Shown: positions 49,625 through 61,679, counted from the first letter of the stretch. The stretch is 64,000 nucleotides of DNA from Macrolepiota albuminosa (GCA_027475525.1 JAMWFC010000101.1:505101-569100); one strand, 5' to 3'. Notes: generated by a model from the letters alone, not told the origin. Numbers and translations: made by a program.

Positions 49625-49815
49625 CGTTGGCATCATCAGCCATCAGCTGGCATCTGTCAGAGTTTGTCGGCAGCTATCGTGACTCACTGGCATCTGTTGG
49701 CATCTGTCAACATCTGTCATATATTCATTGGCATCTGCCAGATATCTGCTAGTATCTGTTGGCATCTACAGAAATCTGTCGGCAATCTCCAGCATTATCC
49801 AGCATTGTCTGGCAT
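49625..49815. repeat. Degenerate TGGCATCTGT repeat
   Basis: About ten variants of 'ggcatctgtc' occur within 190 bases, complementary in sense to the repeat at 48985-49350. Confidence 0.65.
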
Positions 49816-50150
49816 CAGGGCGGGAAAGAAGGAAATGGAGTGCATGAGTGTTTGCCGCATGAGGTGGCATCTTGGAGAGTGTGGGAGGTGGCGGAAGAGG
49901 GATGGGGGTGGGAAGAAAGAGGAGGAAGAGGGAAGGGGAGGAGCGTGGGTGTTTGCCAGTATGCCAGCAGATGTAGCAGACATCGGATGTCAGGTCAGGA
50001 GGGAGGAGGGAAGCAGGGGATAGGAGTGGCATGTGAGGTAGTGTGGGGAGTAGAGAGGATAGCACTGGAGAGAAAGAGGAGGAAGAGTAGAAGAGGGTGC
50101 ATGAGTGTTTGCTGTCTGCTCGCATGCCAGCAGACAGTAGCTGACATCAG
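49816..50150. other. Purine-rich stretch without a supported gene
   Basis: GGA-rich sequence gives open frames on both strands (49664-50256, 49766-50125) with no motif. Confidence 0.4.
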
Positions 50151-50159
50151 CAGTGCAAC

Positions 50160-50240
50160 CAGTCTCAGTGGTTCAGTGGAATATTTGTTTATTGATATTC
50201 AATATTGTATACAGCAGTGGATTCTACTCCCCTTACTCCA
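50160..50240 (+). repeat. tRNA-like unit, copy 2
   Basis: A-box-like AGTGGTTCAGTGG at 50167 and B-box-like GTGGATTCTACTCC at 50217. The A-box resembles tRNA-Gly. Confidence 0.55.
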
Positions 50241-50300
50241 CCTTAATGGGATCTAATGGTGTGTTTTTATATGAGTGCATTTTTGCTCTACATGTACATC

Positions 50301-50395
50301 GTACTGACCTGTAGTAAGTGCCTGTGGTGCAATGGCATCTTGATAGGTTGATATTTCATATTTTGCACATGAGGTGGATTCGACTCCTGCTAGTA
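50301..50395 (+). repeat. tRNA-like unit, copy 3
   Basis: A-box-like TGGTGCAATGGCA at 50325 and a near-consensus B-box GGATTCGACTCC at 50376. It pairs as an inverted repeat with copy 4. Confidence 0.65.
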
Positions 50396-50754
50396 ACAAA
50401 TATTTTAATAGGGCCTATAAGCCCCAATAAAATATCTGTTCATCACTCACTAGCACCATGAAGTTGATCCATTCAAAACTCTAGAAATTACTAAAGCAGA
50501 ATAGGATGGAGGAATTTGCGCATGTGATCATTCCAGTGCATGTGACAAGTGATGATACACCAAGGCTGGCTATCTTTTTCACAAAGACCAGCACAAAGGT
50601 AGTCAGCCACAGTGCATCATCAACTTGTCATGAGCACTGGAATGAACACACACACAAATTCATTTATTTTATGCCACTGCAGAAATCTCTGGAGTTTTCA
50701 ACAGATCAAATTCATGATGCTAGCAGATGTCAGCGGCCTGCTGCTATTATATAA

Positions 50755-50855
50755 TGTGCACTAGCAGGAGTTGAACCTGCCTCTTGTGCATAATATGAAA
50801 TATCAATTTATCAACATTCCTTTGTATTACAGGTGCTTACTACAAGTCAGGATAG
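50755..50855 (-). repeat. tRNA-like unit, copy 4
   Basis: The minus strand reads GACTTGTAGTAAGCACCTGT, an A-box-like segment, then CAGGTTCAACTCC (B-box, 50767-50779). It is homologous to copy 3 in opposite orientation. Confidence 0.65.
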
Positions 50856-51134
50856 TGTTCATGTAGTACACAAATGGATCTATACAGAATTTGAACAGAT
50901 AGTGTTATCAATTTTTACTTGTAATAAATTGACAGAGAGCAGAAGGGATTTGTTGGAGTAGTATTCTGTACATGGATGGATCAAAGAATTTACTGCAACT
51001 AGTGCATCTGTATTGAATTGACAATATTAGACTGATATTTATTTACATCATAGAAGTATACAGGAAAGAGGAAAATTATGGGCTGTAGTAGAATATTAGA
51101 CTGATATTGATTTACACTATAGCATTATACTATA

Positions 51135-51215
51135 AGCATTTGTGATATAAAGGAATATTTCCAATTGATATTTCTTGTATCTTGCAGTAGGTGAGTTTGA
51201 CTTCCACTAGTGCAT
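51135..51215 (+). repeat. tRNA-like unit, copy 5
   Basis: Weak A-box near 51141 and B-box-like GAGTTTGACTTCC at 51193. Confidence 0.45.
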
Positions 51216-51296
51216 TGACATCAAACTGTCGAGAATTTTTGACTACACACAGAATATTAGACTGATATTTATTTACATCATAGCAGTATATAGTAA

Positions 51297-51375
51297 GCAT
51301 TGGTGGTCTAGTAGAATATTATTCATTGATATTCATTGTGTTTTGCAGTAGGTGAGTTTGATTCCAACTAGAGCA
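51297..51375 (+). repeat. tRNA-like unit, copy 6
   Basis: GCATTGGTGGTCTAGTAGAA (tRNA-Gly-like A-box) at 51297 and GAGTTTGATTCC B-box at 51354. Confidence 0.6.
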
Positions 51376-51524
51376 TTTATTTTAAACTATCTAGAATTTT
51401 TGACCTGCTTAGCTAATTGTTATTTACTACATAGTATGATAAACAAAGTAAGGTTTTAATTTAAACAGAGTAACATGATATCTATTTTTGATATTTATTT
51501 ACACTATAGTAATATATACTAAGA

Positions 51525-51602
51525 ACATGTTGTGTAGTGAAATAATCTAAACTGGTATTCATCGTAGCTTGTACTAAGTGGGTTCGACTCCTGCTTAGTG
51601 CA
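51525..51602 (+). repeat. tRNA-like unit, copy 7
   Basis: Weak A-box TGTGTAGTGAAAT at 51531 and B-box GGGTTCGACTCC at 51580. Confidence 0.5.
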
Positions 51603-51789
51603 ATAAACATTAAGACTTTTGCAATTTTGACCTGCTTAGCTAATTGTTATTTACTAAACTGTAAGATAAACAAAGTAAGGTTTGTCAAGCAATAAATCAA
51701 ACTTCTTTTGTAATTTAAACAGGGTCATATGATATCTATTTTCAAAACTTGCTTCATGTAAAGTTCTCATCTATTTCTTTAATCTTCTA

Positions 51790-53468
51790 TGGTGCCGATC
51801 GCCTAGTCACCACAACGAAGTGACAGTGGCCAAATCTGCCGGAGGCCGGAAAAAAATTAGGAATTTTCATGCATTTTCGTAGATTTTCCTCTGTTTTTAG
51901 GCCCGAATAGTGTACTATAGAACATGTTTTTCGGTAACTTAACCATTAATTTACAAGAAAACTAAGAAAACTTTCGAGCCAACCAGTCAACTGATAGCTC
52001 CCCAATCCAATGGCACCACGACAATATCGAAAAGAAGCCGCTGCGCGTGCACGTCAGGCCCGAACAGCTCTCAGGGCATCGACCACGATCCTGCTTCCGA
52101 TCTCTGAAATAGAAACCGCATCAGGACCAATGAACAATAATGGCATCAAGAACTCACTGGTCATTGAAATAGTAACTTCTGAATCGGAGTCTGGGTATTA
52201 TGGTGGTGTGAACACTATCTTGAGCTCAGATGAAGACTTTTGGTCGGTGGGGGAGGAGAATGGAATGTCAGATGGCAGTGGGGATGAATCGTTGCTGGAA
52301 TTTGATGAGAAGGATGTGAGGGAATTGAAAGAAAGAGGGGACCAGGCAGCAGAAGGGCTGGTTTCTCAGCTAGAGATGGGGAAGTCTATAAAGGAATGGA
52401 AGAAGATTGAGGCCAACTGATCACTTGGTTTGTATTATCACTACTCATTCTGATACATTTTTTTAGCTTGAGACTAAGATTATTCCAACTTTTGAAGCCA
52501 TCCATGGTCCAGGATATCAAGCTCTCTTTTTGGTTGACAACTCTCAAGGTCACTCAGCATATTCTCAGGATGCTCTTGTAGCATCAAGAATGAATGTTAA
52601 CTCTGGAGGTGCTCAATCACGAATGCGAGATGGATGGTATATTCAAAATGGCATGAAAGTTACTCAAAAGATGATCTTTCCTGCTAATCATCCTGATTAT
52701 CCTGATCAAGCAAAAGGACTTCGACAGGTGCTTCTTGAACGTGGAATTGACACAAAGGCACTTAATTTACGAGGAAAATGCAAGAAGTGCGAGCCTGGTA
52801 TTACAAACTGCTGTTGCCGCCGCATTATGGAGAATCAACCTGATTTCCTTGCTCAAAAATCACTTGTTCAAGAAGTGATCGAAAAAGCAGGTCATTTCTG
52901 CATTCTTCTTCCAAAATTCCACTGTGAACTCAATTTTATTGAGTTCTTTTGGGGTGCAGTCAAAAAGTATCTTCGCGAGCATTGTGACATGACCTTTGAG
53001 ACACTGAAAACAAATATGCCACTTGCAATGCAATCAGTCCCACTTTCAACCATCCGAAAATGGGAGCATAGGATGCATCGGTGGATGGAAGCTTACAGAG
53101 AGGGACTAGACACCCAGGATGCCCAACTTAAAGTCAAATCCTTCAGTTCTGTAAGGTATAGATCTCACCGTCATATTCCTGAGACTGTTGCAGTAGTTAT
53201 GGATAAGTAGATGTGAAGAGAGAGTGTTCCTTTTTGGGATATTAGTCATCTTTTGATGCTTATTTAATCACCATATATGGTATGTGGCCAAATCAACCCT
53301 CAAAAAAAATCCGAACTCTGTCAGTTTTGAAGCTATTGAAAATCGGTCTAGACAATTGTTTTGTATAGTAGAAAGGAGTGTTTTGTCAAGAGAAAATTTG
53401 ATTCAAGTGGAATTTGCAACCTCCGAAAATTTTGTCACATTGTTGTGGTGACTAGGCGATCGGCACCA
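51790..53468 (+). mobile_element. IS630/Tc1/mariner-type element, 1.7 kb, TA target duplication
   Basis: The ends TGGTGCCGATCGCCTAGTCA (51790) and its reverse complement (to 53468) form inverted repeats of about 37 bases with two mismatches. TA flanks both sides (51788-51789, 53469-53470). It carries a DDE transposase remnant. It landed seven bases upstream of the ATG of the next gene. Confidence 0.92.
52010..53210 (+). pseudogene. DDE transposase, internally deleted
   Basis: An N-terminal frame (52010-52420) starts MAPRQYRKEAAARARQAR and is acidic later. The second part (about 52470-53210) has IHGPGYQALFLVDNSQGHSA, MRDGWYIQNGMKV and LLPKFHCELNFIEFFWGAVK. The last two hold the later acidic residues of the DDE/D core, in a family common in Agaricomycetes. 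The segment between the parts, where the first catalytic Asp and a DNA-binding region normally lie, is missing, and TGA at 52418-52420 blocks a simple splice. It is probably inactive. Confidence 0.8.
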
Positions 53469-53476
53469 TATCTGCC

Positions 53477-55254
53477 ATGTCTAATGAAGAACTCCACCAA
53501 CAGGTTGTTAACACAGATGTTCAAGTATTATATCTTGCTCTCAGAGGAGACCTGCGTCAACTCAAAGGACAGCTGAAAGATCTGGTAAGATGGACATGCA
53601 CTAATAGTCATTCTGTAGACTGATATGTGGTTGATGGTTAGGCAGGTCAAGGATGACAAGAAACTCCTTGATGCCAGAAGAAGTTTCATCAACAAAGTTA
53701 TCCTGCTACTCCAGAGCAAGCTTTCTGACAAGAATATGACCAGACAGTTGAAGGACGTTGCAAAGAAATGGTTCTGGAGGAGCAGAAGGGAGAAAGAACC
53801 AAGTAGGAGTGAAGAACAACCTGATCTGTCAACTGAGGCTGGTCCATCAACAGTACTGGCACAAAAAAACCGGATAGGTTATAGGCCAGCAGCAGGAGAT
53901 TTGTCTGGTCTGTCACTAATTCCAAAGAAGAGAAAACGACCAAGTCCTCCAGCAGCAGAAGTTTCATCTAGTCCATCACCAACCTCCAAGAAGCAAAGAT
54001 GGGTGAGTTACATTGGTAACCATCCACCTCCTGATAGCCATCCAATATTGGAGGAGCAGGAGGACAAGGATGAGGATGAGGATGAAGAGGAAGAGGAAGA
54101 ACAAGAGGGCAGGATACCAAAGAGGAAAATTACCAGAGAAATGCTGTTGAGCAGGTATCTGAGGACAGCACCTCATTGCAAGAGTCAGCACATCAACCTC
54201 TCTTGCCAATATTGCGCAAGTAAACAGCTACAGTGTGTCAAGACAAAGGGCAGCACTACATGCAATCTCTGCCAGCTCATTTGCAAATGAATATGCAGCC
54301 TGACGATTGTCAAGAAAAGGACAAAGGGCGGCACCACATACGATCCCTGCCAGCTCATTTGCAAACAAACATGCAGCCTGACAATTGTCAAGAAAATCAT
54401 CAAGCCTGGCAATAAGAAAAAGGGAAAAAAACCACTGAGAAAGAAGTCAGTGACAATTATTGAGAGTGATGATGATATGAAACTCTTTTCCTGCTCAAAT
54501 AGCTAATCAATAGTTAGCAGATGAACCAGCCAGTCCAATCATGGGACCATCAAAACTGTCCATCTATCCATCTCAACCGTCGACCTCCAACTGCCCAGTT
54601 GATCCTCTTCTAATCAAGGGAAAGAGCAAGAAGCAGGCAATAGAGTCTAGTCATAGTAAGGACATTGTGGCTAGTATATTGGCAGGGGTGGAGAGCCATT
54701 TGGACAGGATGGAGAATGAGTTCCAGAAAGCATTGCAGAATGTTGGGGAGCAGGTGTGGGATGGGTTTGTCATGGCTGAGGAGAGCTGGTTACTGCATAT
54801 TGAGGACTTCTTCCATCGCTACCAAACTCAAGTCAACACACTCAGTAGCCGCATAGAAACACTGCAAACCAATGTTTCTCTTGTGGGTGAGACACTTGCA
54901 GCCCATGACAAACAGATCTGTCAGATGGAACAGCAGATCTGCAATATTTGGAGTATGGTTGACACTTTGCAGAGTCAACTTCACATCTCTACCCATCCCT
55001 CCAGTCTATCAGCTCAGGATGATGTGGCAGTGCATCCAACAGAGCGCAGTAAACTTGGACCCATTGTTGAAGAGGAAGAAACCACTCCTGACCCCACTGC
55101 TGACCAATCCCCTGCCACTGCTGACATATACATTCCCACTAGTGATACCTCTGCCCTCACTACTGACCAATCTCATTATGCTGCTAACTTATCCACTCTC
55201 ACTGTTGCTCCATCCCTGCTTCAACAAACATCCTCAGAGATGTCTCCCACATAA
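53477..55254 (+). CDS. Cys-motif and coiled-coil protein of unknown function
   Basis: Exon 1 (53477-53584) starts MSNEELHQQVVNTDVQVLYL. After a 61-base intron (53585-53645) exon 2 continues in phase with VKDDKKLLDARRSFINKV. A nuclear-type PKKRKRP patch and an acidic run (EDKDEDEDEEEEEEQE) follow, then CQYCASKQLQC and CNLCQLIC, a C-x2-C-x6-C / C-x2-C-x3-C pattern. A stop follows at 54288, but the frame resumes beyond a 78-base imperfect duplication. A later frame (54541-55254) gives a coiled coil (SRIETLQTNVSLVGETLAAH) and a Ser/Thr/Pro tail. The layout resembles the antisense gene at 25260-26933. It may be a relative from another element, and is possibly degraded. Confidence 0.5.
54235..54400. 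repeat. In-frame, diverged 78-base duplication of the Cys segment
   Basis: 'gccagctcatttgcaaa' recurs at 54271 and 54349. The encoded segments TKGSTTCNLCQLICK and TKGGTTYDPCQLICK align in the same frame. Divergence and the period of 78 separate it from the 77-base set. Confidence 0.8.
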
Positions 55255-55631
55255 CTATCTCCATCATTCCCTCAACCATCTTCTGTTCCTCCACCAGTCC
55301 CTGCTGAAGACCCTCTCTCTGGCCCAAGAGGATGGGCTCGCAGCAACTTCCAAGGTAGTCAGCCGCCAATGCAATAGACCCAATCATCTAGTCAGCTTGC
55401 TGAAAGATGGAAAGCAACAGAAGACAAGTGAAGATAGATGATTTAAGATGGATGGTTTCTTATTGTACAATTTTTTTTTGTTATAATAAACATTGCTATA
55501 TTTTTGTAATACTATAGTTTACAAAAATATAATGTAACTTTCCCCCCTTTACCACATCAATGACAGCAGACTGGTCGAATGATCTTAGTATAGCTACTAC
55601 TCCTTTTTGCTGGTGTAGACATATCAATGTA

Positions 55632-57813
55632 TTAAGCTGCATCCTCCTGTAACATTTGTGTTTGAGACTTGTGGGGTTGCTTGGAATTTGTTGACAATTG
55701 GTTAGACAATGCCTTGTGCTTCTTTTGGTTTTGTAATGCCAGCCTTCCTTCACCTTCAAATTGATCATTGTCCTCATCTTGAAGAATGTCAAACACCTTT
55801 CTGAACACTCTATATCTAGGGGAACCATTATTAGGGCCATTAATTGAAGGGTCTGGATGGCTCCATCCTCTTTGTTGTAAGAGGTGGATGGTAGTGGCAT
55901 CTACTACTGCTATATCATCACCACATGTATTATGAACAGATTCGTTGTGAGCAGACTCATCGTGAGCAGAAGCTGATATATTTGGTTGAGATTTGTTGTG
56001 AACCGTGAATCTGTTGTGGTGCTGAGGCTGTGGAGTATGTGGTAAGCGCAAGACAGGGGGTTCCTCCTATAAGTCAGGCAGTGATGTGTGTAGTACGCTA
56101 GGTGACAGGGGAAGTGTAGGCCCCAGTTGCCACTCCAAGTTGGCTGCAGATTCAGTGACTAAAGTGGATCTGCCATCAGCAGCTCCATCATTAGCGATGG
56201 TCCTACTATTGCCATTGACTACCACTGATGGTGTTGGCCTCTGTTTCTAATTTTTCCTTCTATTTTTGCATATAGCCTTATATGCTGCTGCTGCTGCCAC
56301 ATTTTTTTCATGATCAGCTCAGATGCTATACTCGGCAGCTACTGGCTGCTTGTGATGGTTGAGATAAACCGTCCAGTGGAAGGTGTCACCAGATCCATAC
56401 TGTCCTTGACGATCTCTCCAGAAGTTCAGCAGACGCAATAGCTCAGGCTGACCAAGATTATGGGGATCTTAGAATATCAGACCCTTTGGAAGATACCTTG
56501 AATGTATGAATTGCTGATCATTGGTCCTCACTGCCTTGTAAGGAGCAGATTCATACCGGTAATCAGACGCAATTTCTGACAGAGTAATCAGATGATGAGC
56601 AAAGGTGAAGAAAACTAGAATTCACTGTAATGAGTATATAGATAGTCCTGAACAAGCATTTCCAATTCTGTCTGAGTTTGAAATATATTTGGTCCTGGAT
56701 CTGCTAGTAATATTGGGAATCCATCTCTATCCAGATCAAGGATGAGGTCATGGCATGTAAGGATAGGAGGAGTCAAATTATAGGGTGATTGCATGTTGGA
56801 CAGCATGTCTCTACCAAGAAGAGCAGACATGTAATCCATCATCTTCTTGTTGAGGTCACTAACAAGATCAGAAAAGGAGTCTTGGAAGGTAGGTCGGTTA
56901 GCATGGGTCAAGTATGACATATTGTCATGACAATAATTGGTGTCAAAATTGTTTAAAGAATGATGACACTACATACATTCTAATAGTTATGCCTTCATTT
57001 GCATACCAACCAACAATAGTTCAACTCAACATGCCCATCTTTCTAAATTAAAGCACATCTGCCTCGTCCACATGCTTCAAACTGTGCTTTTAGGCCTTCC
57101 TAAAGAGACAATGATTAGAAAGCGGAATCAAGTAGATGGATGTATAACAAATAAGATGGGGGATGGAAGGAGTACCAACTTGCACTGAATTTCTGGCAGA
57201 TTTCCTTTTTTGCTCTATTCTGCTGCCATCTTCCATAATTGACTTTCCTCCTGTAGTGTGAGTTGATGCATAACATTTTTGACAGCCACATTATATTGTG
57301 CAAATACATCCAATCCTAAGACATTGTGATCTTTACCCCTCAACAAGTTCTGAATTTCCTCGTTTATCTTCTTTGCCAATATCTGCAGGACAACATCTTG
57401 CAGTGAAGTTTTCAGGAGCACCTTTGGATCTTTATGCTAGTGATAAGGATGCCAGCAATTCTTGATATACTGGACAACCTTCTATTCAAGCAAATGACGT
57501 CTAGTTCTTTGCAATGAGTTGCTGTATCTACTTTGATTCTCTCTGCCCACTCTTCTCCTGTCTTTGGCTCTGTCCCCTTAGTGGCCCAGTAGTTGAAGAT
57601 ATCTGTTAGGATTTTATCCTTCAAGATAGCAGTCCGAGCTTGAGGAGTAGTTCCTTAGTGGCCCAGTAGTTGAAGATATCTGTTAGGATTTTATCCTTCA
57701 AGATAGCAGTCCGAGCTTGAGGAGTAGTTGAGGAGCAGTAGAGTTCCTTGTATAGTTCAAAGATAGATCTTTCTTCCACTGTAAATATTGGTTCAGGCGG
57801 TTGCAGGAGGGCA
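55632..57813 (-). CDS. Multi-exon hypothetical gene of an Agaricomycete expanded family
   Basis: It starts near 57813 (MSALLQPPEPIFTVEERSIF) and continues IFNYWATKGTEPKTGEEWAE, then LQILAKKINEEIQNLLRGKD and VMHQLTLQEESQLWKMAAE. A later exon has YNLTPPILTCHDLILDLDRD with GFPILL, and the 3' end is Gln/Ser-rich (55632-56051). The layout (charged N-terminus, central helical part, a short GYPxL-like strand) recalls proteins present in many copies in Agaricomycetes, often near transposons. No enzymatic motif is visible. A 77-base duplication (57576-57729) breaks the frame, and collapse restores it. It is divergent from the KDZ pseudogene. Confidence 0.5.
57576..57729. repeat. Exact 77-base tandem duplication
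   Basis: 57576-57652 equals 57653-57729. Confidence 0.95.
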
Positions 57814-58068
57814 GACATGTTTGTAGACAATATTGTTTGTAAATAATATAATTTTCTGCAACTACACAGTTCTCAACTGAAGGATCATATGATAAAATAT
57901 ACATTTCTGTTCAGTGTCTATTGATGACAAACAGATTCTATTTGTCTTCAATGGATAGGGTCCACTGTCTGCTGGTATCCGGCCCATTCAAATTGGGGCA
58001 TATTGCCGATCTCGATGAGCGGTCTCATTAGATCTCCGGTACAATAGCTAGGTCCTGGCCATAGATAT

Positions 58069-60222
58069 TTGATCATGAACCTGAACTCTCTGAAGAAATG
58101 CAAGCGACCAAAAACAATAGTCATCAGGCAAAGAGACCTTATTCCATTTGCTAAAAAAAGGACACAACTCACTCAGAACACACAAGAGTTGCCAGTCCTC
58201 ATAACACAACAGCTACCACTGGGTCTCATTCCCATTGCAACTGGTGCACTATCTGCAGCATTTGCAGATGATGATAACTTTGCACACTTGGACAATAATC
58301 CAATGGTAGATGATGTAGATGATACAATGCCCGTATCCATAAGGCATGTAAAGGTGATTTGAATGTATGCTATTATTGAGAGCAAATTATTTAAGTTCAT
58401 ACATATACACAGGCAGATTATCTTAATGACTTTATCAATCATATTCCACAGTTGCTCAATGGATGACATTACTGATTGCCTTGCTTGTCCTGACCATTAT
58501 CTTGCATGATGATGATGCCATGATTGCATTGGGTCAAGAATATTCTGTCGCAGATGTTTCTGCCGCACACATGACTCCAACCTGTTTCACTGACCTGAAG
58601 TATGGAATAGTAGGTATTTCCAACCAATGAATATGTCAGATACTGGAGGGTATTTCTATATCCAACACAATTCATTGCATGCAAACTGTCATCAAGAGAA
58701 GGTCAGGGTCAGGGCTCTTGAGAACTATGAGCAGAAAAAGGACATTCAGGAGCAAGAGTTTCTACGACTCGAATATCAACTGGATGTTGAACTTCTATCA
58801 GTGGATAGCGACCTGGGACATCCAGCAGCGCATCCATCCATGACTTCAGATTTCCTGAGCAGACTTCAGAATGCCAGCCTTGATCAAATCATGAAAGAGG
58901 AAGAGCAACAGGAACCAGAGAATAATGTGCCAATAGAAGATATTCCAGAAGATTGGCCAGCTATGAACAGGTTCTGTATGGACAGATATAATTTCTTTAG
59001 GAATCCAATACAACAGATTGTTCACACAACTGGAGTACACTATATCACTGTCATTTCATGTGAGTGTTCTGGAATAGATGTCTTGGTGGAGGATACCATC
59101 CACTCACAGCTGGTCCTTAGTACATTTGATCGGACACAAACATATTTACAATAGCTGTGCTGGACAACTTCTGTCTGACAAATCTAGAGTGCAAAGCATC
59201 TGCCTACCAGTACTAGCAGAAAATTGCAAGAATAACTTCCTCAATTGCATTTTCTGGTGAGGTAGATACAGCCAACAGTGAGTGACATTCTTTAACTCTA
59301 CCTGTCCGTCATCTGCTTATCAATTCAATCCTGTCCATTGGCCATCCGCTAGACCTCTGTCTGTTCAGAGAGCTGCTTGTGAAAACACATTCAAAGCTAT
59401 TTAAAAGGCCCTGATGATGAACAAGTCATGCAACATTACTGGTATTGTTGCAACAGCATGTACACGGCATGGCTGCTTTGCTCCTAATAGTGTAACAAAC
59501 TTGACCCGTGGTGAAGGCCAGGTTTACACAGACTTTTCCATCACATAGGCAGTTAAGACGACCAACATGAATAAAATTCAGTGTCTCCTACTGGTATATG
59601 ATATAGCATGCTAGTGATGTGTCAAATTTTCTGAACGGCTTGCTGAAGCCAGAGAAGTCCTGCCAGATAATCTACTCATGGACTTTGCAATAGGATTTCT
59701 TCATGTCCATGGGCATAAGGAGGATTCTTTTTTCTGCTTTGCCTTATTCTTCATTCTCAGAGCCAGTCATTTGGCTGAGAAGATAATTGAAAGTCTCTGG
59801 TCTACACTAAATGAAGTTTCACAAATGGCCTGTATGGCTACTTTGGCACATTGAGCAGAAATCCTTGATGATCACATGTGTGGCTCAAACTGGAAAAAGC
59901 TGCTTGACATGGTTCCATTCCTATGTCAAAAGTACAGGACTGCTGTTGAAATGAGAGATGCAGCTGTTCAATATTTCACTGAGTGATCCGTTGGAATATC
60001 AACGGATTTACTAACAAGCTGGAAAGCCAGAATAGCTAAGGCAGAAAGGCTCAGAGAGGAGGGAAACTGTAAAGCAATGGATATTCTCAAAGCTCGTACA
60101 ATGACCTTCAATAGTGTACGTGAAGACCAAATGGCAGCAAACAGTGAAAACCACTCAATGGATGTTGCAGCGATGGATATTCATTCCTTCTGGATTTAAC
60201 TTGCCCTTGACATTGAGGAGCA
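58069..60222 (+). pseudogene. KDZ-family transposase, degraded
   Basis: A possible first exon (58069-58362) reads KCKRPKTIVIRQRDLIPFAK. The body (58627-59154) holds NRFCMDRYNFFRNPIQQIVH. From about 59330 come diagnostic KDZ stretches: CNITGIVATACTRHGCFAPN, LLVYDIAC, MDFAIGFLHVHGHKED, AEKIIESLWSTLNEVSQMAC and ILDDHMCGSNWKKLLDM. At least six stops interrupt them. KDZ (Kyakuja-Dileera-Zisupton) transposases are abundant in basidiomycetes. The residues HVHGH and the E of ESLW are part of the conserved core. Ends of the element were not found. Confidence 0.82.
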
Positions 60223-60330
60223 GCAGTAAGGTGTATTGCTGATGGCCCAACCTACTTCATTAATTGGAAGCTCAGAATATCACTCTAGTATTGTGTACTA
60301 GGCTACAGCACTTTACTACAGACATTTCAA

Positions 60331-61406
60331 TTAGTTTGGACAGGACTCAGGTCCACTAAGATTAACTGTCCCATTGTTTTGTTCCATTATGCCACAGGCC
60401 AGCCTCCCACTCTCCTTGTGGTGATAGATCCATGAAGGAGCAATCATCTGCAGAACTTGCTCCCACTCCTCAGAACTTGCAAAAGATACCGCAATAGTCT
60501 TGTATAGAGCCTCTCCAAGTAATTGAGACATTGTTCTGTCTTGGGCAGTAGAGTGGCAATTAAGAGTCACCTGTTTAAACTCCTTGAGCAGGAGATAGCC
60601 CAACTGATACTGACAAATCAGCATAAACTGGGTGTTCACCAGTGCATGGAGCCAGCAAAGCTCCCAAGAGTTGCAAGAAAATCTCTGAGATGCAACTTGG
60701 TACACCTTGCTGTTGTGGAGTATCTGTGCAGCATTGCCCTCTTTATCAGCCTTGAAGGCCCTGGCTGCGCAGACTTCTTTCCTGATAAAAATAGTGTTGT
60801 TGGTTACTGGCAATCAGTAGAATTGGAGAGCCAATCCTGTGCCAAAGAATGAGTTCTGGCACTCAATAGTATGATTTTGATAAATCACAATGCTGAGCAC
60901 ATCAGGGATGCACCCAGTTTCTTCTTTGAGAAGGGTGGCTCCTCATTTGGCACTATTTTGTGCCTGATAGTCTATCTTGGCCTGTTGATTACTATTGTGC
61001 TGCTTGCATGCCATATACTGTGCTGCAGTCTTGTTTGGCACAGGGAATTCTATATGAGCCTCTTCAGGCTCCTCATACCAGTCATCATTGGAGGGCAGAA
61101 ATGGCAGCCTTTCTGGGACATAGTTCTCTGAATGTGGGTCTATTGCCCACACACACTGAGGGTATCAGGCTGGGGGGCCTTCTACCAATACAGCAGGTAA
61201 AAAAGAGATGTTAGCCTCTGGGGCCCCTTTCCGAGCATTCTCAGAGAAGTGCATGTTGACATAGACATGCCCTTCTGGGTGCTTACCCTGACAATCCTTT
61301 TGGGGTTGCAAAGCCTTAGCTTCAGTAGGGCGTGCACTGACGCCCCAGAAACTCTGCTCCCCAGAGTGCACAATAGATGCCATGGATAATGGTTGTGATG
61401 TAGCAT
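60331..61406 (-). other. Unidentified minus-strand coding remnant
   Basis: Frames at 61165-61406, 60943-61152 and 60331-60813 (for example RLPFLPSNDDWYEEPEEAHI and SWELCWLHALVNTQFMLICQ) may be exons of one gene. Stops lie between them. The upstream end coincides with the LTR at 61394. I do not recognise it. Confidence 0.35.
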
Positions 61407-61679
61407 AGTCCGCTATGTGGCATGGGCCACATAGCTTTACTTACTGTACCGTAGTCAATATTATATTATATTTATTATAATATAATATTATTTTACATTA
61501 GTATATAATTAGTTTTACCAGCTGCTTACAAAGCAGCTTATTTTTGTTGTAAACTACATTGTCAATAGACCGGTCTGGTCTGATTCAGTGTTGTGTGCAC
61601 ACTAAGCTTTCAAATTCGTAACTTCGTTACATTTTTTTGAATTCACCAGCTAGGATCTATTGCCTAGCATCCGACGTCA
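61394..61679 (+). repeat. 5' LTR (right limit uncertain) of a second gypsy element
   Basis: Begins TGTGATGTAGCATAGTCCGC and includes the perfect hairpin GCTATGTGGC-ATGG-GCCACATAGC (61412-61435) near its start, a pattern I recall from Agaricomycete gypsy LTRs. A TATA-rich tract follows. The end is placed at a CA near 61679 but is not proven, because the 3' LTR is outside the window. Confidence 0.55.

Noticed and set aside
49664..50256. Gene in the GGA-rich frame
   Set aside because: Composition is low-complexity, frames are open on both strands, and no introns or motifs are seen.
49413..51602. Functional tRNA genes
   Set aside because: The boxes are present but acceptor and anticodon stems do not pair convincingly in any of the seven units.
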